From CAZDXJ01 sp964509475 (GTDB lineage: Bacteria; Pseudomonadota; Gammaproteobacteria; Methylococcales; Methylomonadaceae), in contig CAZDXJ010000002.1 in NCBI GenBank assembly GCA_964509475.1, forward strand, positions 1-64,000: a stretch of DNA of 64,000 nucleotides. The letters run 5' to 3'. Within the stretch, counting starts at the first letter, position 1, and each line of letters opens with the position of its first letter. Position numbers and translations under genes: made by a program. The notes under the pieces were generated by a model. That model saw nothing but the letters and a program-made list of their open reading frames with translations, did not search any database and had not been told where the DNA came from. Positions 15,583 to 24,966 of the stretch are shown piece by piece.

Positions 15583-16740
15583 ATGAAAAACACAGCACAA
15601 AAAACACCGGCCTTACGCATCGTGCATATCATCACCGGCCTGTCCACCGGCGGCGCCGAAGTCATGTTGCATAAGCTGATCAGCACCCTGCCGCCTGAAC
15701 AATTTGATAACCGGGTTATTTCCCTGACCGATGCCGGCCCATTAGCCGCTCCCATCCGCGCTTGTGGTATTCCAGTGATGGCATTGGGTATGCGGCGGGG
15801 CCTGCCCGATCCGATACGTTTGCTAAAACTGGCCTGGGTACTTAAAAAAATGCGCCCCGATATTGTCCAGACCTGGATGTATCATGCCGATCTTATCGGC
15901 GGCCTGGCGGCAAAACTTGCCGGTGTACCGGTGATTGTCTGGAATATCCGGCACAGCAATCTGGACAAGAATCTGAACAAACTGGGCACAAGGCTGGTGG
16001 CAAAAGCCTGCGCCCGCTTATCACGCTCTATTCCTCAAACCATTATTTGCAATTCACAGCGGGCCATGAAAGTGCATCAGCAAACCGGTTATGACAGCTC
16101 ACGCTTTCAATATATTGGCAACGGTTTCGATGTCAACCAATTTCAGCCGGATGGCGGTGCAAAAGCGCGTTTTTGCAAACAACTGGGTTTGAAGCCTGAA
16201 TATTCCCTGGTCGGATTGATTGCGCGTTATGATCCGTTAAAGGATCATCAAACCTTTATCCGGGCGGCAAGACGGATGTTGCAAAACCAGCCGGATATCC
16301 GATTTATTCTTGCCGGAACGAATATTGACACAAACAACCTCGAATTACGGAACAAGATTGCCCAAACCGGCCACCCCGAACATTTTTGTTTGCTGGGTGA
16401 GCGCAAGGATACGCCTTTTATATTGGCGGCTTTGGATATACTGTGTCTGTCGTCTGCCGGTGAAAGTTTTCCCAATGTTATCGGTGAAGCCATGGCTTGC
16501 GGGGTGCCCTGCGTGGCAACCGATGTGGGCGACTCGGCCTTGATTGTCGGCAACACCGGTAAAATTGTGCCTCCGGCCAACCCGTTTGCATTATCGGCAG
16601 TGGCTCTGGAGTTGTTGGCCTTGTCGCCGGATGCCAGAAAGCAACGGGGTCTCCAGGCACGGCAAAGAATCATCGAACATTTTTCCCTGCCCGTCATTGC
16701 CGGGCAATATCAATCCCTGTACCAACGACTGAAAAACTGA
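15583..16740 (+). CDS. Glycosyltransferase family 4
   Basis: A GT4 glycosyltransferase (385 aa) of the GT-B fold, probably acting on the cytoplasmic face on the lipid-linked repeat unit. The acceptor-side N-terminus IVHIITGLSTGGAEVMLHKL is characteristic. The donor-site E-X7-E motif is ESFPNVIGEAMACGVP in the C-terminal half. Its sugar specificity cannot be told from sequence. It abuts the flippase gene with no gap and is followed one base later by the asnB-like gene, so it is in the middle of an operon. Confidence 0.88.
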   Translation: MKNTAQKTPALRIVHIITGLSTGGAEVMLHKLISTLPPEQFDNRVISLTDAGPLAAPIRACGIPVMALGMRRGLPDPIRLLKLAWVLKKMRPDIVQTWMYHADLIGGLAAKLAGVPVIVWNIRHSNLDKNLNKLGTRLVAKACARLSRSIPQTIICNSQRAMKVHQQTGYDSSRFQYIGNGFDVNQFQPDGGAKARFCKQLGLKPEYSLVGLIARYDPLKDHQTFIRAARRMLQNQPDIRFILAGTNIDTNNLELRNKIAQTGHPEHFCLLGERKDTPFILAALDILCLSSAGESFPNVIGEAMACGVPCVATDVGDSALIVGNTGKIVPPANPFALSAVALELLALSPDARKQRGLQARQRIIEHFSLPVIAGQYQSLYQRLKN

Positions 16741-16741
16741 T

Positions 16742-18673
16742 ATGTGTGGATTTACCGGCTTTATCGATCCAAACGGCCACTACGGTGGACAGGCCGAAGC
16801 CATACTGGTCAACATGCGTGATCAATTAAGCCACCGGGGACCGGATGACTGTGGCATCTGGCAGGATGCAAAAACCGGTGTTTTTCTCAGCCATCGCCGC
16901 CTGGCCATTCAGGATTTGTCCCCACACGGACATCAACCGATGTTATCGCCTGGCAAGCGTTATGTCATAAGCTTTAATGGCGAAATTTACAATTTTCCGG
17001 CGTTACGCAAGCAACTACAGCGTGGCAATGACAGCATCCGTTGGCAAGGTCATTCCGATACCGAAGTCTTGCTTGTCGCTATCGAGTCCTGGGGACTGGA
17101 CAAAACCCTGCAAGCCTGTGTCGGTATGTTTGCGTTCGCTTTATGGGATCGGCAGGAACGGATGCTTTATTTGGTCCGTGATCGGCTGGGTGAAAAGCCC
17201 TTATATTACGGTTATCAACAAGGTGTTTTTTTGTTTGCATCGGAACTTAAAGCGCTAAAACCCCATCCGGCCATGGCATCGCTTATCAACCGGGACGCCA
17301 TTGCCTTGTTGTTTCGTCACAGCTACATTCCGGCGCCCTACAGCATCTACCAGGGTATCGAAAAGCTGCTGCCAGGCCATTATTTGCGCCTGGACCTGAA
17401 CCTGCAAAAAAAAGACTTGTTTTGTTATTGGTCATTGGCTGATGTCGTTAACCGGGGACAACAGCAAGTTTTTTCAGGCAACAGCCAGGAAGCCCTGGAT
17501 CATCTGGAGTTTTTGCTGCAACAGGCGATCACCGGCCAAAGCCGGGCCGATGTAGCGCTGGGCGCCTTCCTTTCCGGTGGCATCGACTCTTCACTGGTGG
17601 TTGCATTGATGCAAAAAAATATCCGTCAGCCGGTTAAAACCTTTTCCATTGGTTTTTCGGAAAAAGACTACAACGAAGCGGAATACGCCAAAACCATTGC
17701 CAATCACCTGGGCACGCAACACACCGAGCTTTATGTAACATCCAGGCAGATCATGGAGGTAATCCCCAAACTTCCGTTTGTTTACGATGAGCCTTTCGCT
17801 GATCCTTCCGGCTTGCCCACTTTCCTGCTGGCGGAAATGACCCGGCAGCAAGTCAGCGTCAGTTTGTCCGGCGATGGCGGTGATGAACTGTTCGGCGGTT
17901 ATACCCGCTACCGGCAAAGCCAGACCTTGTGGCGCTATCTGAAACTTCTGCCGACGCCGCTGCGTATCCAGCTTGGCCGATGTTTGCAACGCATTCCGGC
18001 CCGTGCATGGCAACGGATTTTTTCCCCGGTAAGTGCTTTGCATCAACCCTTGAACCGAATCGGCGACCGTATCCCCAAACTCGCGGAAATGCTTGCCGTG
18101 AATGATCGACAGGCCCTGTATCGAAATATCATGTCCTTTTGGCAAAATCCGGCTGATGTTGTCGCCGGCGCACACGATGTCCCGACTCAGTTGCAACAAA
18201 GCGCTATCGATCTGGATTTTTTTCAACAGATGATGTATCTGGATAGCATCAGTTATTTGCCGGACGATATTTTAACCAAGGTCGATCGCGCGGCCATGGC
18301 AGTCAGCCTGGAAACACGTATTCCACTATTGGATCATCGCCTGGTCGAATTTGCCTGGTCCTTGCCGCAAGCGCTGAAAATCCGAAACGATGAGAGCAAA
18401 GGGTTGTTACGTCAGATCGCTTACCGCCATATTCCCAGACAACTTCTGGAGCGGCCTAAAGCCGGTTTTGCCATACCCCTGGCAAGCTGGTTGCGACAGG
18501 ATTTGCGCCCTTGGGCGGAGGATTTACTGGACGCAACCCAAATGCATCAACAAGGTTTTTTGGATGCGGAAAAGATACAAATAAAGTGGCGGGAACATGT
18601 TTCCGGAAGCCGCAACTGGCATTATTACCTATGGAACGTTTTAATGTTTCAATTATGGCTGAATGCACGATAA
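16742..18673 (+). CDS. asnB: Asparagine synthase (glutamine-hydrolysing) / glycan amidotransferase
   Basis: A two-domain enzyme (643 aa). The N-terminal class II glutaminase begins with catalytic Cys2 (MCGFTGFID) and contains SHRGPDD. The synthetase domain has the pyrophosphate loop LSGGIDSSL and the SGDGGDELFGGY motif. AsnB enzymes make asparagine, but members inside polysaccharide loci (for example WbpS-like proteins) are thought to amidate uronic acid sugars or related substrates. Its position between two glycosyltransferases favours the glycan role here; this is inference. It begins at 16742, one base after the previous stop. Confidence 0.87.
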   Translation: MCGFTGFIDPNGHYGGQAEAILVNMRDQLSHRGPDDCGIWQDAKTGVFLSHRRLAIQDLSPHGHQPMLSPGKRYVISFNGEIYNFPALRKQLQRGNDSIRWQGHSDTEVLLVAIESWGLDKTLQACVGMFAFALWDRQERMLYLVRDRLGEKPLYYGYQQGVFLFASELKALKPHPAMASLINRDAIALLFRHSYIPAPYSIYQGIEKLLPGHYLRLDLNLQKKDLFCYWSLADVVNRGQQQVFSGNSQEALDHLEFLLQQAITGQSRADVALGAFLSGGIDSSLVVALMQKNIRQPVKTFSIGFSEKDYNEAEYAKTIANHLGTQHTELYVTSRQIMEVIPKLPFVYDEPFADPSGLPTFLLAEMTRQQVSVSLSGDGGDELFGGYTRYRQSQTLWRYLKLLPTPLRIQLGRCLQRIPARAWQRIFSPVSALHQPLNRIGDRIPKLAEMLAVNDRQALYRNIMSFWQNPADVVAGAHDVPTQLQQSAIDLDFFQQMMYLDSISYLPDDILTKVDRAAMAVSLETRIPLLDHRLVEFAWSLPQALKIRNDESKGLLRQIAYRHIPRQLLERPKAGFAIPLASWLRQDLRPWAEDLLDATQMHQQGFLDAEKIQIKWREHVSGSRNWHYYLWNVLMFQLWLNAR

Positions 18674-18716
18674 CTGTTATAATTTCTGAATTTAGTTTTA
18701 AAGAAGCGACGCATCT

Positions 18717-19850
18717 ATGCCCCCCATTGTTTACGTAATCAATGTCGATTGGTATTTTGACCTGCATTGGTTACAACGGGCGAGGGCGCTAAAAAACAGC
18801 GGCGCCAGGGTTCATTTGATCATGGGCATGACAGACCCCGGTATTTTTGCCAAACTCCATGCCGAAGGTTTTGTCTGTCACCCCTGGAATATTGACCGGA
18901 AATCAATGAACCCATGGGTAAATTTTATACGGCTTATGGCGTTGTACCGGTTGCTGACGCAGATATCACCCACTCTGATTCATGCGATTACGATAAAACC
19001 CAATTTGTTTGTCGGCTTGTTGTCCTATGGTCTGAAAACGCCTTATATACTGAGCGTGACCGGAACCGGAATCATTTTTTCCGGAAAAACCCGGGCCATG
19101 AAAATGGCCAGACCCTGCATCCGCTTGCTTTATAAATTACCCCGGTATAATAAAACAAAACGTAAAATTATTTTTGAAAATGCAGAAGATCGCGATTATT
19201 TTATAAACCAAAAACTGTGCTCGGCGGATGAAGCGGTGACCATTCTCGGTGCCGGTGTGGATATCGACCTGTACCAGGCAACCGAACCAAATCCTGCCGG
19301 CCCGGTAACAATGCTTTTTGCCGCGCGTTTACTTTGGGACAAAGGCCTGGGCGATCTGATCGAAGCCTGCAGGTTACTGCGCCAGCGCGGCCTGGACTTC
19401 ATATTACAGGTTGCAGGGATTATTGATAACGATGTACGTGATGCCATTGATATCCGTATATTGGAAGGCTGGCAACAGGAAGGGATCATTACTTGGCTGG
19501 GAACGGAAACCAATATGCCCAAGCGGCTTGCCAATACCGATATTGTGGTTTTGCCCACTTTTTACGGCGAAGGCATTCCCCGCATTTTAATCGAAGCGGC
19601 CGCCTGTGCCCGTCCCATTGTCACCACCGATACCGCCGGATGCCGGGAAATCGTAAAAAATGGCGACAATGGATTTCTGGTTCCACCCCGGAATATTGAC
19701 AGCTTGGCGACGGCCCTGGAACGTTTGCTGCAAGCACCTGAATTAAGAAAACAAATGGGCTTGAATGGCCGAAAAAAAGTAGAACGGTATTTTTGTGAAA
19801 AAAAAGTGATTGATGAAACGATGTCACTTTACAATGAACTATTGCAATGA
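18717..19850 (+). CDS. Glycosyltransferase family 4 (PglA/WbpT-like)
   Basis: A GT4 glycosyltransferase (377 aa). N-terminal acceptor domain (YVINVDWYFDLHWLQRARAL) and a donor domain with LFAARLLWDKGLGDLIEA, then the EGIPRILIEAAACARP motif carrying the conserved glutamates. This subfamily usually adds the second sugar to polyprenyl-linked N-acetylated sugars; the donor is not determinable here. It overlaps the epimerase gene by 4 nt (ATGA), showing tight coupling. Confidence 0.87.
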   Translation: MPPIVYVINVDWYFDLHWLQRARALKNSGARVHLIMGMTDPGIFAKLHAEGFVCHPWNIDRKSMNPWVNFIRLMALYRLLTQISPTLIHAITIKPNLFVGLLSYGLKTPYILSVTGTGIIFSGKTRAMKMARPCIRLLYKLPRYNKTKRKIIFENAEDRDYFINQKLCSADEAVTILGAGVDIDLYQATEPNPAGPVTMLFAARLLWDKGLGDLIEACRLLRQRGLDFILQVAGIIDNDVRDAIDIRILEGWQQEGIITWLGTETNMPKRLANTDIVVLPTFYGEGIPRILIEAAACARPIVTTDTAGCREIVKNGDNGFLVPPRNIDSLATALERLLQAPELRKQMGLNGRKKVERYFCEKKVIDETMSLYNELLQ

Positions 19851-20797
19851 AAACGGTTTTGGTAACAGGCGCTAACGGCTTTATCGGTTCAATTTTATGC
19901 AAAAACTTGCTGGCAGCCTCCGCATTCGAGGTCAAGGCCGCCGTACGCCATCAGCCCGACCCGGCTAATCCGGCCACAGAAGTTCAGATAAACAATATCA
20001 ACAGCCAAACCCCCTGGCATGATGCTTTGCAAAACGTCGATGTCATTGTTCATCTGGCCGCGCGTGTGCATATTATGGAAGAGACGGTAAACAACCCGAA
20101 TAACTTGTTTTTTGATGTCAATTTGCATGGCACAAAAAACCTGGCCCGACAAGCGGCTGACGCCGGCGTGAAACGATTTATCTACATCAGCACAATCAAA
20201 GTCAATGGCGAAGGCAGCGGCAAGGTTTTATGCGCCGAAGCAAAAGCGACGCCGGCTGATGCCTATGCCGAGTCAAAATGGGCAGCCGAACAAGCCTTGG
20301 CTCAAATCGCCGAAGATACCGGTCTGGAAGTTATCATCATCAGACCCCCCCTGGTTTATGGGCCGGGCGTAAAGGGTAATTTTTTACGCCTGTTAAAACT
20401 GGTGGCGAGGGGTTTGCCTATTCCTTTAGGCGCTGTCAGCAATAAACGCAGCATGGTTTATGTTGACAACTTGTGCGATTTAATCAAAACCTGCATTACC
20501 CATCCCAAGGCGCCAGGCCAGGTTTTTTTGGTTTCCGACAACGAGGATTTGTCCACGCCGGAATTGATCGCCTTACTGGCTGTATCACTGAAACATTCCG
20601 AGAAACTGATTGCCATACCCGTTGCCTGGCTATCCCGGCTGGGCAAGCTGTTCGGCAAGGAAGCGGAAATACACAGGCTTTGCAGTTCCTTGCGTGTCGA
20701 TATCAGCAAAACCACCGAATTATTGGATTGGCAACCCCCCTATAGTGTTCAGCAAGGCGTACAAGAAACGGTAAACTGGTTCCTGGCAAACAAATAA
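19847..20797 (+). CDS. NAD-dependent sugar epimerase/dehydratase (WbpV-like)
   Basis: An extended short-chain dehydrogenase (316 aa) with the Rossmann motif VLVTGANGFIGSIL at the start, and the catalytic YAESKWAAEQAL (Tyr-X3-Lys) in the middle. Relatives interconvert or oxidise UDP-N-acetylhexosamines for surface polysaccharides. Followed directly by a WbpL-like transferase and a WbpM-like dehydratase, it reproduces the wbpV-wbpL-wbpM order of Pseudomonas O-antigen loci. The exact substrate is not readable from sequence. Confidence 0.85.
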   Translation: MKTVLVTGANGFIGSILCKNLLAASAFEVKAAVRHQPDPANPATEVQINNINSQTPWHDALQNVDVIVHLAARVHIMEETVNNPNNLFFDVNLHGTKNLARQAADAGVKRFIYISTIKVNGEGSGKVLCAEAKATPADAYAESKWAAEQALAQIAEDTGLEVIIIRPPLVYGPGVKGNFLRLLKLVARGLPIPLGAVSNKRSMVYVDNLCDLIKTCITHPKAPGQVFLVSDNEDLSTPELIALLAVSLKHSEKLIAIPVAWLSRLGKLFGKEAEIHRLCSSLRVDISKTTELLDWQPPYSVQQGVQETVNWFLANK

Positions 20798-21829
20798 ATG
20801 ATTTTTGGCAGCCTGTTATTATTCACTACGTTGCTGAGTTTTTTCCTGACCCGGCAGGTCTACCGATATGCCTGCACCCATTTACTGGATATTCCCAATC
20901 AACGCAGTTCACATCAGGTTCCAACACCACGCGGTGGTGGACTGGCTATTGTGATCAGTTATTTCTCGTTCCTCGGCGGCATTTTTTTTCTGCTCAAACC
21001 ACAACCCCAAATCTTGCCGGTTTTGGCAACCGGACTGCTTATCGCAACACTGGGTTTTTGGGATGATCATCGAGCGATTGCCGCCCGCTGGCGCTTTATC
21101 ATTCATATTCTGACCGCCTGGTTGGCCTTGTACCTGATACAAGGTTTTCCAGCCTTACAATTGGGCACGTTATCACTCAATTTTGGCCTTACGGGTTACT
21201 TGATCGGCATTGTGTTTTTGGTTTGGCTGTTGAATTTATTCAATTTTATGGATGGCATCGATGCCATTGCCGCTTCCGAAACCATTTTTGTCAGTATGGC
21301 GCTGGCGATTTTCATGTATTTCAACAACCCCTGGCTGGCTTTGTCAGCGGCCGGCTTAGGTGCCAGTTGCCTGGGGTTCCTGGTCTACAACTGGCCACCC
21401 GCGAAAATTTTTATGGGTGATGTTGGCAGTGCTTTTCTGGGATTCCTGCTGGCTCTGCTAATACTCGTTTTTGTCCGGGAACAAGCCCGCTTCATGGCTA
21501 TAGGATTGATTCTGCCCGCTGTTTTTATAACGGACGCCAGTTATACACTGATCTACCGTTTTATCGATGGTCAGCGATGGTATGCGGCTCATTGCAGCCA
21601 TGCCTATCAACAATTGGCCAAACACAAAGGCCACCGCTATGTGGTCATTGCCGTCTGCCTCATCAACCTGTTCTGGCTGCTGCCTCTGGCCACCGTCATC
21701 TATTATAAACCTGAATGGTTCTGGCCCGGTCTGGCACTGGCCTATGGCCCTTTGTTGTTCATCGCTTACCGGCTTGGAGCGGGTCGTGCCGTACAGACAC
21801 CGCATAAAGCCGCCTGTTTACCGAAATGA
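20798..21829 (+). CDS. Undecaprenyl-phosphate sugar-1-phosphate transferase (WbpL/WecA family)
   Basis: A polytopic enzyme (343 aa) that starts repeat-unit synthesis by attaching an N-acetylated sugar phosphate to undecaprenyl phosphate. Family motifs are visible: LDIPNQRSSHQVPTPRGGGL near residue 30, NLFNFMDGIDAIA in the middle and AKIFMGDVGSAFLGF after it. About ten membrane segments. It begins at the base after the epimerase stop. WbpL-like proteins in Pseudomonas prime both O-antigen types. Confidence 0.9.
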   Translation: MIFGSLLLFTTLLSFFLTRQVYRYACTHLLDIPNQRSSHQVPTPRGGGLAIVISYFSFLGGIFFLLKPQPQILPVLATGLLIATLGFWDDHRAIAARWRFIIHILTAWLALYLIQGFPALQLGTLSLNFGLTGYLIGIVFLVWLLNLFNFMDGIDAIAASETIFVSMALAIFMYFNNPWLALSAAGLGASCLGFLVYNWPPAKIFMGDVGSAFLGFLLALLILVFVREQARFMAIGLILPAVFITDASYTLIYRFIDGQRWYAAHCSHAYQQLAKHKGHRYVVIAVCLINLFWLLPLATVIYYKPEWFWPGLALAYGPLLFIAYRLGAGRAVQTPHKAACLPK

Positions 21830-21864
21830 GGTCACCGCTTTCCCATGATGGATGATAGCGCTGT

Positions 21865-23727
21865 ATGAATCGACCCATACGGCCCCGTTTGATCATTTTT
21901 CTGCACGATCTGGCCATGATTCCATTAGCCTGGTTCGGTGCCTATTGGCTGCGTTTTAATCTGGATGTCATTCCGGATTATTATTTTTATTCCGCTTTGG
22001 CTTTGTTGCCATTGGTTATATTGATTCAAGCGAACATATTCCTTTTCTTTGCCTTGTACCGGGGACTTTGGCGTTTTTCTTCGCTACCGGATTTTGTCCG
22101 TATCGGTAAAGCGGTTCTGGGCGGTGTATTTATGCTGGCCATTTCGCTGTTTTTGTTCAATCGCTTGCAAGGCGTACCCCGCGCCGTTTTACCCTTATAT
22201 GTTTTTTTACTGCTCGCCTTGCTCTGTATCCCGCGTTTTCTATACCGGCTTTGGAAGGAACGCCGGCAGTATGAACGCGCTGGCAAACGGGTTTTGATCG
22301 TTGGCGCCGGTCGCGCCGGAGAAATGCTTGCCCGTGATCTGCTGAACGAAAACAATACCGGTTATGTTCCCTATGCTTTTGTCGATGACGATATCAACAA
22401 GCGCAAACGGGAAGTACGCGGGGTACCGGTCGTCGGTGACATTGACCAGATTCCGGAACTGATTGAAGCCTTGCAAATCGAAGCGATATTTATCGCCATT
22501 CCTTCCGCGACCGAAACCCAAATGCGCCGCATTGTCGAAATTTGTGAACAATGCGCGATCCATTTTCAAACCCTTCCATCCGTACAGGAACTACTGGCCG
22601 GTACGGTATCGAGAACCTGGCTGCGTGATGTTTCCATCGAGGATATTTTAGGCCGGGAACCCGTACACCTGGATTGGCAGGCGATCCGCGACAGTCTGCG
22701 CGATCAATGCGTTTTGGTTACCGGAGGCGGCGGCTCCATCGGCTCGGAACTGTGCAAACAGATCGCCTCTCTGCAGCCTGAAAAACTGCTGGTTTTCGAC
22801 CAGTGCGAATTTAATTTATACCAAATCAATAAGCAATTATTGAACTGGTTCCCCGACCTTGATTTCCAGATTATCCTCGGCGATGTCACGGATCTGCTAT
22901 CGGTACGCTGGACGATTGAACGGTATCGGCCAAAGGTTATTTTTCATGCCGCCGCTTATAAACATGTACCCTTGCTGGAAAACCAGATCCGGGAATCCAT
23001 ATACAACAACGTTATCGGTACCAAAATTGTGGCGGAAGCCGCACGCGCCCTGCAAGTCAGGCGCTTTGTCCTGATTTCCACAGACAAGGCCGTCAATCCG
23101 ACCAATATCATGGGTGCCAGCAAACGCGCAGCGGAAATTCTGTGCCAAAACCTTGATGACCCTCGGGGAACCCGGTTTATCACCGTGCGTTTTGGCAATG
23201 TCCTCGATTCAGCAGGCAGTGTAGTACCCTTGTTTCGGGAACAAATCAAGAACGGCGGCCCGGTTACCGTGACCCATCCTGATATTACCCGTTATTTTAT
23301 GACCATCCCCGAAGCCTGCCTGTTGATCATGCAGGCCGAAACGGTGGGCCAGGGCGGTGAGATTTTTGTATTGGACATGGGCGAGCCGATAAAAATTGCT
23401 TATCTGGCCGAACAAATGATAAAACTGAGCGGCAAACAGCCCGGAAAGGATATCGCTATCGAATATATTGGTCTGCGTCCGGGTGAAAAACTGTATGAAG
23501 AATTGTTTTACAAACAAGAACCTCTGCTTGAAACAGCGCACGATAAACTGTTCCTGGCCAAGGCACGAATTTATAATATGCCGGCCTGGACAAAACATCT
23601 TGCCGATCTGGAACAAGCCTGCCAGCAAAATAATCCGGAACAACAACGGGCTATTTTAAAAAAACTGGTTCCTGAATATCAGGAAAAAGAAACGGCAAAA
23701 AAAAACCCTGCACATCTTCCGATGTGA
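21865..23727 (+). CDS. Membrane-bound UDP-GlcNAc 4,6-dehydratase (WbpM/CapD family)
   Basis: A 620-residue protein with four N-terminal membrane segments, a first Rossmann domain (VLIVGAGRAGEMLARDL near residue 142) and a C-terminal SDR domain (VLVTGGGGSIGSELC near 282). The catalytic Tyr of SDR enzymes is replaced by Met in NPTNIMGASKRAAE, the S-M-K signature of WbpM/PglF-type 4,6-dehydratases. It makes the 4-keto-6-deoxy sugar that seeds sugars such as QuiNAc or FucNAc. It closes the polysaccharide operon; a hairpin overlaps its stop codon. Confidence 0.92.
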   Translation: MNRPIRPRLIIFLHDLAMIPLAWFGAYWLRFNLDVIPDYYFYSALALLPLVILIQANIFLFFALYRGLWRFSSLPDFVRIGKAVLGGVFMLAISLFLFNRLQGVPRAVLPLYVFLLLALLCIPRFLYRLWKERRQYERAGKRVLIVGAGRAGEMLARDLLNENNTGYVPYAFVDDDINKRKREVRGVPVVGDIDQIPELIEALQIEAIFIAIPSATETQMRRIVEICEQCAIHFQTLPSVQELLAGTVSRTWLRDVSIEDILGREPVHLDWQAIRDSLRDQCVLVTGGGGSIGSELCKQIASLQPEKLLVFDQCEFNLYQINKQLLNWFPDLDFQIILGDVTDLLSVRWTIERYRPKVIFHAAAYKHVPLLENQIRESIYNNVIGTKIVAEAARALQVRRFVLISTDKAVNPTNIMGASKRAAEILCQNLDDPRGTRFITVRFGNVLDSAGSVVPLFREQIKNGGPVTVTHPDITRYFMTIPEACLLIMQAETVGQGGEIFVLDMGEPIKIAYLAEQMIKLSGKQPGKDIAIEYIGLRPGEKLYEELFYKQEPLLETAHDKLFLAKARIYNMPAWTKHLADLEQACQQNNPEQQRAILKKLVPEYQEKETAKKNPAHLPM

Positions 23728-23733
23728 AGGGTT
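23704..23733 (-). terminator. Hairpin over the 3' end of the wbpM-like gene
   Basis: AACCCTGCACATC (23704-23716) pairs with GATGTGAAGGGTT (23721-23733) with one mismatch around a TTCC loop. The run of A just before it becomes a U-tract on the minus strand, while no U-tract follows on the plus strand. As an intrinsic terminator it would therefore best stop leftward transcription entering the operon; it may still define the mRNA 3' end. Confidence 0.5.
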
Positions 23734-24057
23734 CAGGAGTCAAGCAGCATGATGAGGAGAAGTCTGCTTGTTCGTTACACTCAGGAGGTATAAATGATCA
23801 ATGATTACCTGTAAAAAACAATCCGGCATTGCCGATGCAATGAATAGGCTGCATAGGATACAATGTTTACAGACATAAACAATATGCTATATTATAAACA
23901 AATTGTTTTTTATTAAGAAACAATGCAAAAGTCAATGCTTTTTTATCCGTACTCAGGTTCAATCCAGTGCGCTCCTGTCTACCGTCAGGCAAGCGTTTCG
24001 TCCCGATGGCCTGTGCATTTTCCGCAATCGTGACCGCGTGAGGTATAACAACAACCC
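23728..24057. other. Intergenic region between polysaccharide operon and lysR
   Basis: The 330-nt region holds a second hairpin (CAAGCAG...CTGCTTG, about 23739-23769), a perfect AGGAGG (23783-23788) before a six-codon frame ATG 23794 to TAA 23814 (peptide MINDYL), an AT-rich stretch, and an R3 repeat (23986-24048) that ends 9 nt before the lysR start. No larger coding region is seen. Confidence 0.55.
23986..24048 (+). repeat. R3 repeat, copy 1 (directly upstream of lysR)
   Basis: A unit of about 60 nt shared with 38906-38960 and 49619-49681. Common features are GGCAAGCGTTT at the left, CATTTTCCGCA in the middle and TCGTGACCGCG at the right. This copy ends 9 nt before the LysR start codon. 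Read on the minus strand, the three copies keep one open frame ending in KRLP without indels. Confidence 0.6.
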
Positions 24058-24966
24058 ATGGATAAGTTAACCAGCATGAACGTCTTTGTACGCGTCGCCA
24101 AAGCCGGCAGTTTCGCGGGTGGCGCCCGGGATTTGGCCATTTCCAGAGCCATGGCAACCAAACACATCATGCATCTGGAAAACGCGCTGGGGACGCGCTT
24201 GTTCAACCGCACCACCCGCAGCCTGAGTTTAACCGAGGTCGGCGCTTCTTATTTGCTCCGTTGCCAGCAAATACTCAACGAAATTAATGAAATCGAAGCC
24301 GAAGTCACCCAGATGCAGACCGAACCGCGGGGCACGTTGAAAATCACTGCCCCCCCTTTTATTGGCGGCGCTCATATCGCCCACGCCATTGCTGAGTTTC
24401 TGGGTCTGCATCCGGATTTGCGGGTAGAAATGTTGCTCCAGAGCAGTCCAGGCGATCTGGTCGATGAAGCCATCGACATGGCCATTTTTCTCGGGCAACT
24501 GGACGATACCAGCCTGATCGCACGCAAACTGGCCAGCTCACCGCTGATCGTATGCGGCTCCCCCGATTATTTTTCCCGCCACGGCACCCCCCAAACCCCC
24601 GAGGCGCTGAGCCAACACAGTTGTCTGGTCAACTGGGCGATTCCGCCCCGCGATCAATGGAGTTTTCAAAAAAATAACACGGAACTCATCATCAAGGTCT
24701 CCGGCCGTATGCAGGCCAATGTCGCAGGCCCGTTACGGGTTGCAGCCGTCAAGGGACAAGGGCTGGTCATGCTGCCCTCTTATATTGTTGGCCGGGATAT
24801 TGAAAAAGGGAAACTGCAAATCGTTCTCAATGAATACACCCATCTGCCTTTGGACATTCATGCCGTTTATCCACATCGTAAATACCTGTCGGCAAAGGTG
24901 CGGACGTTCCTCGATTTTCTGCAACCCTGGTTACAAAAGCGGTTGGCTCTGGAAGGCTTTTCATGA
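24058..24966 (+). CDS. LysR family transcriptional regulator (CrgA-like)
   Basis: A LysR-type regulator (302 aa): N-terminal winged helix-turn-helix (FVRVAKAGSFAGGARDLAIS, then RLFNRTTRSLSLTEVG) and a C-terminal co-inducer domain with the CrgA-subfamily run PRGTLKITAPPFIGG. The inducer and targets are unknown. It overlaps the next methyltransferase gene by 4 nt, so the two are co-translated, unlike the usual divergent LysR layout. Its upstream region carries an R3 repeat reaching to 9 nt before the start codon. Confidence 0.9.
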   Translation: MDKLTSMNVFVRVAKAGSFAGGARDLAISRAMATKHIMHLENALGTRLFNRTTRSLSLTEVGASYLLRCQQILNEINEIEAEVTQMQTEPRGTLKITAPPFIGGAHIAHAIAEFLGLHPDLRVEMLLQSSPGDLVDEAIDMAIFLGQLDDTSLIARKLASSPLIVCGSPDYFSRHGTPQTPEALSQHSCLVNWAIPPRDQWSFQKNNTELIIKVSGRMQANVAGPLRVAAVKGQGLVMLPSYIVGRDIEKGKLQIVLNEYTHLPLDIHAVYPHRKYLSAKVRTFLDFLQPWLQKRLALEGFS

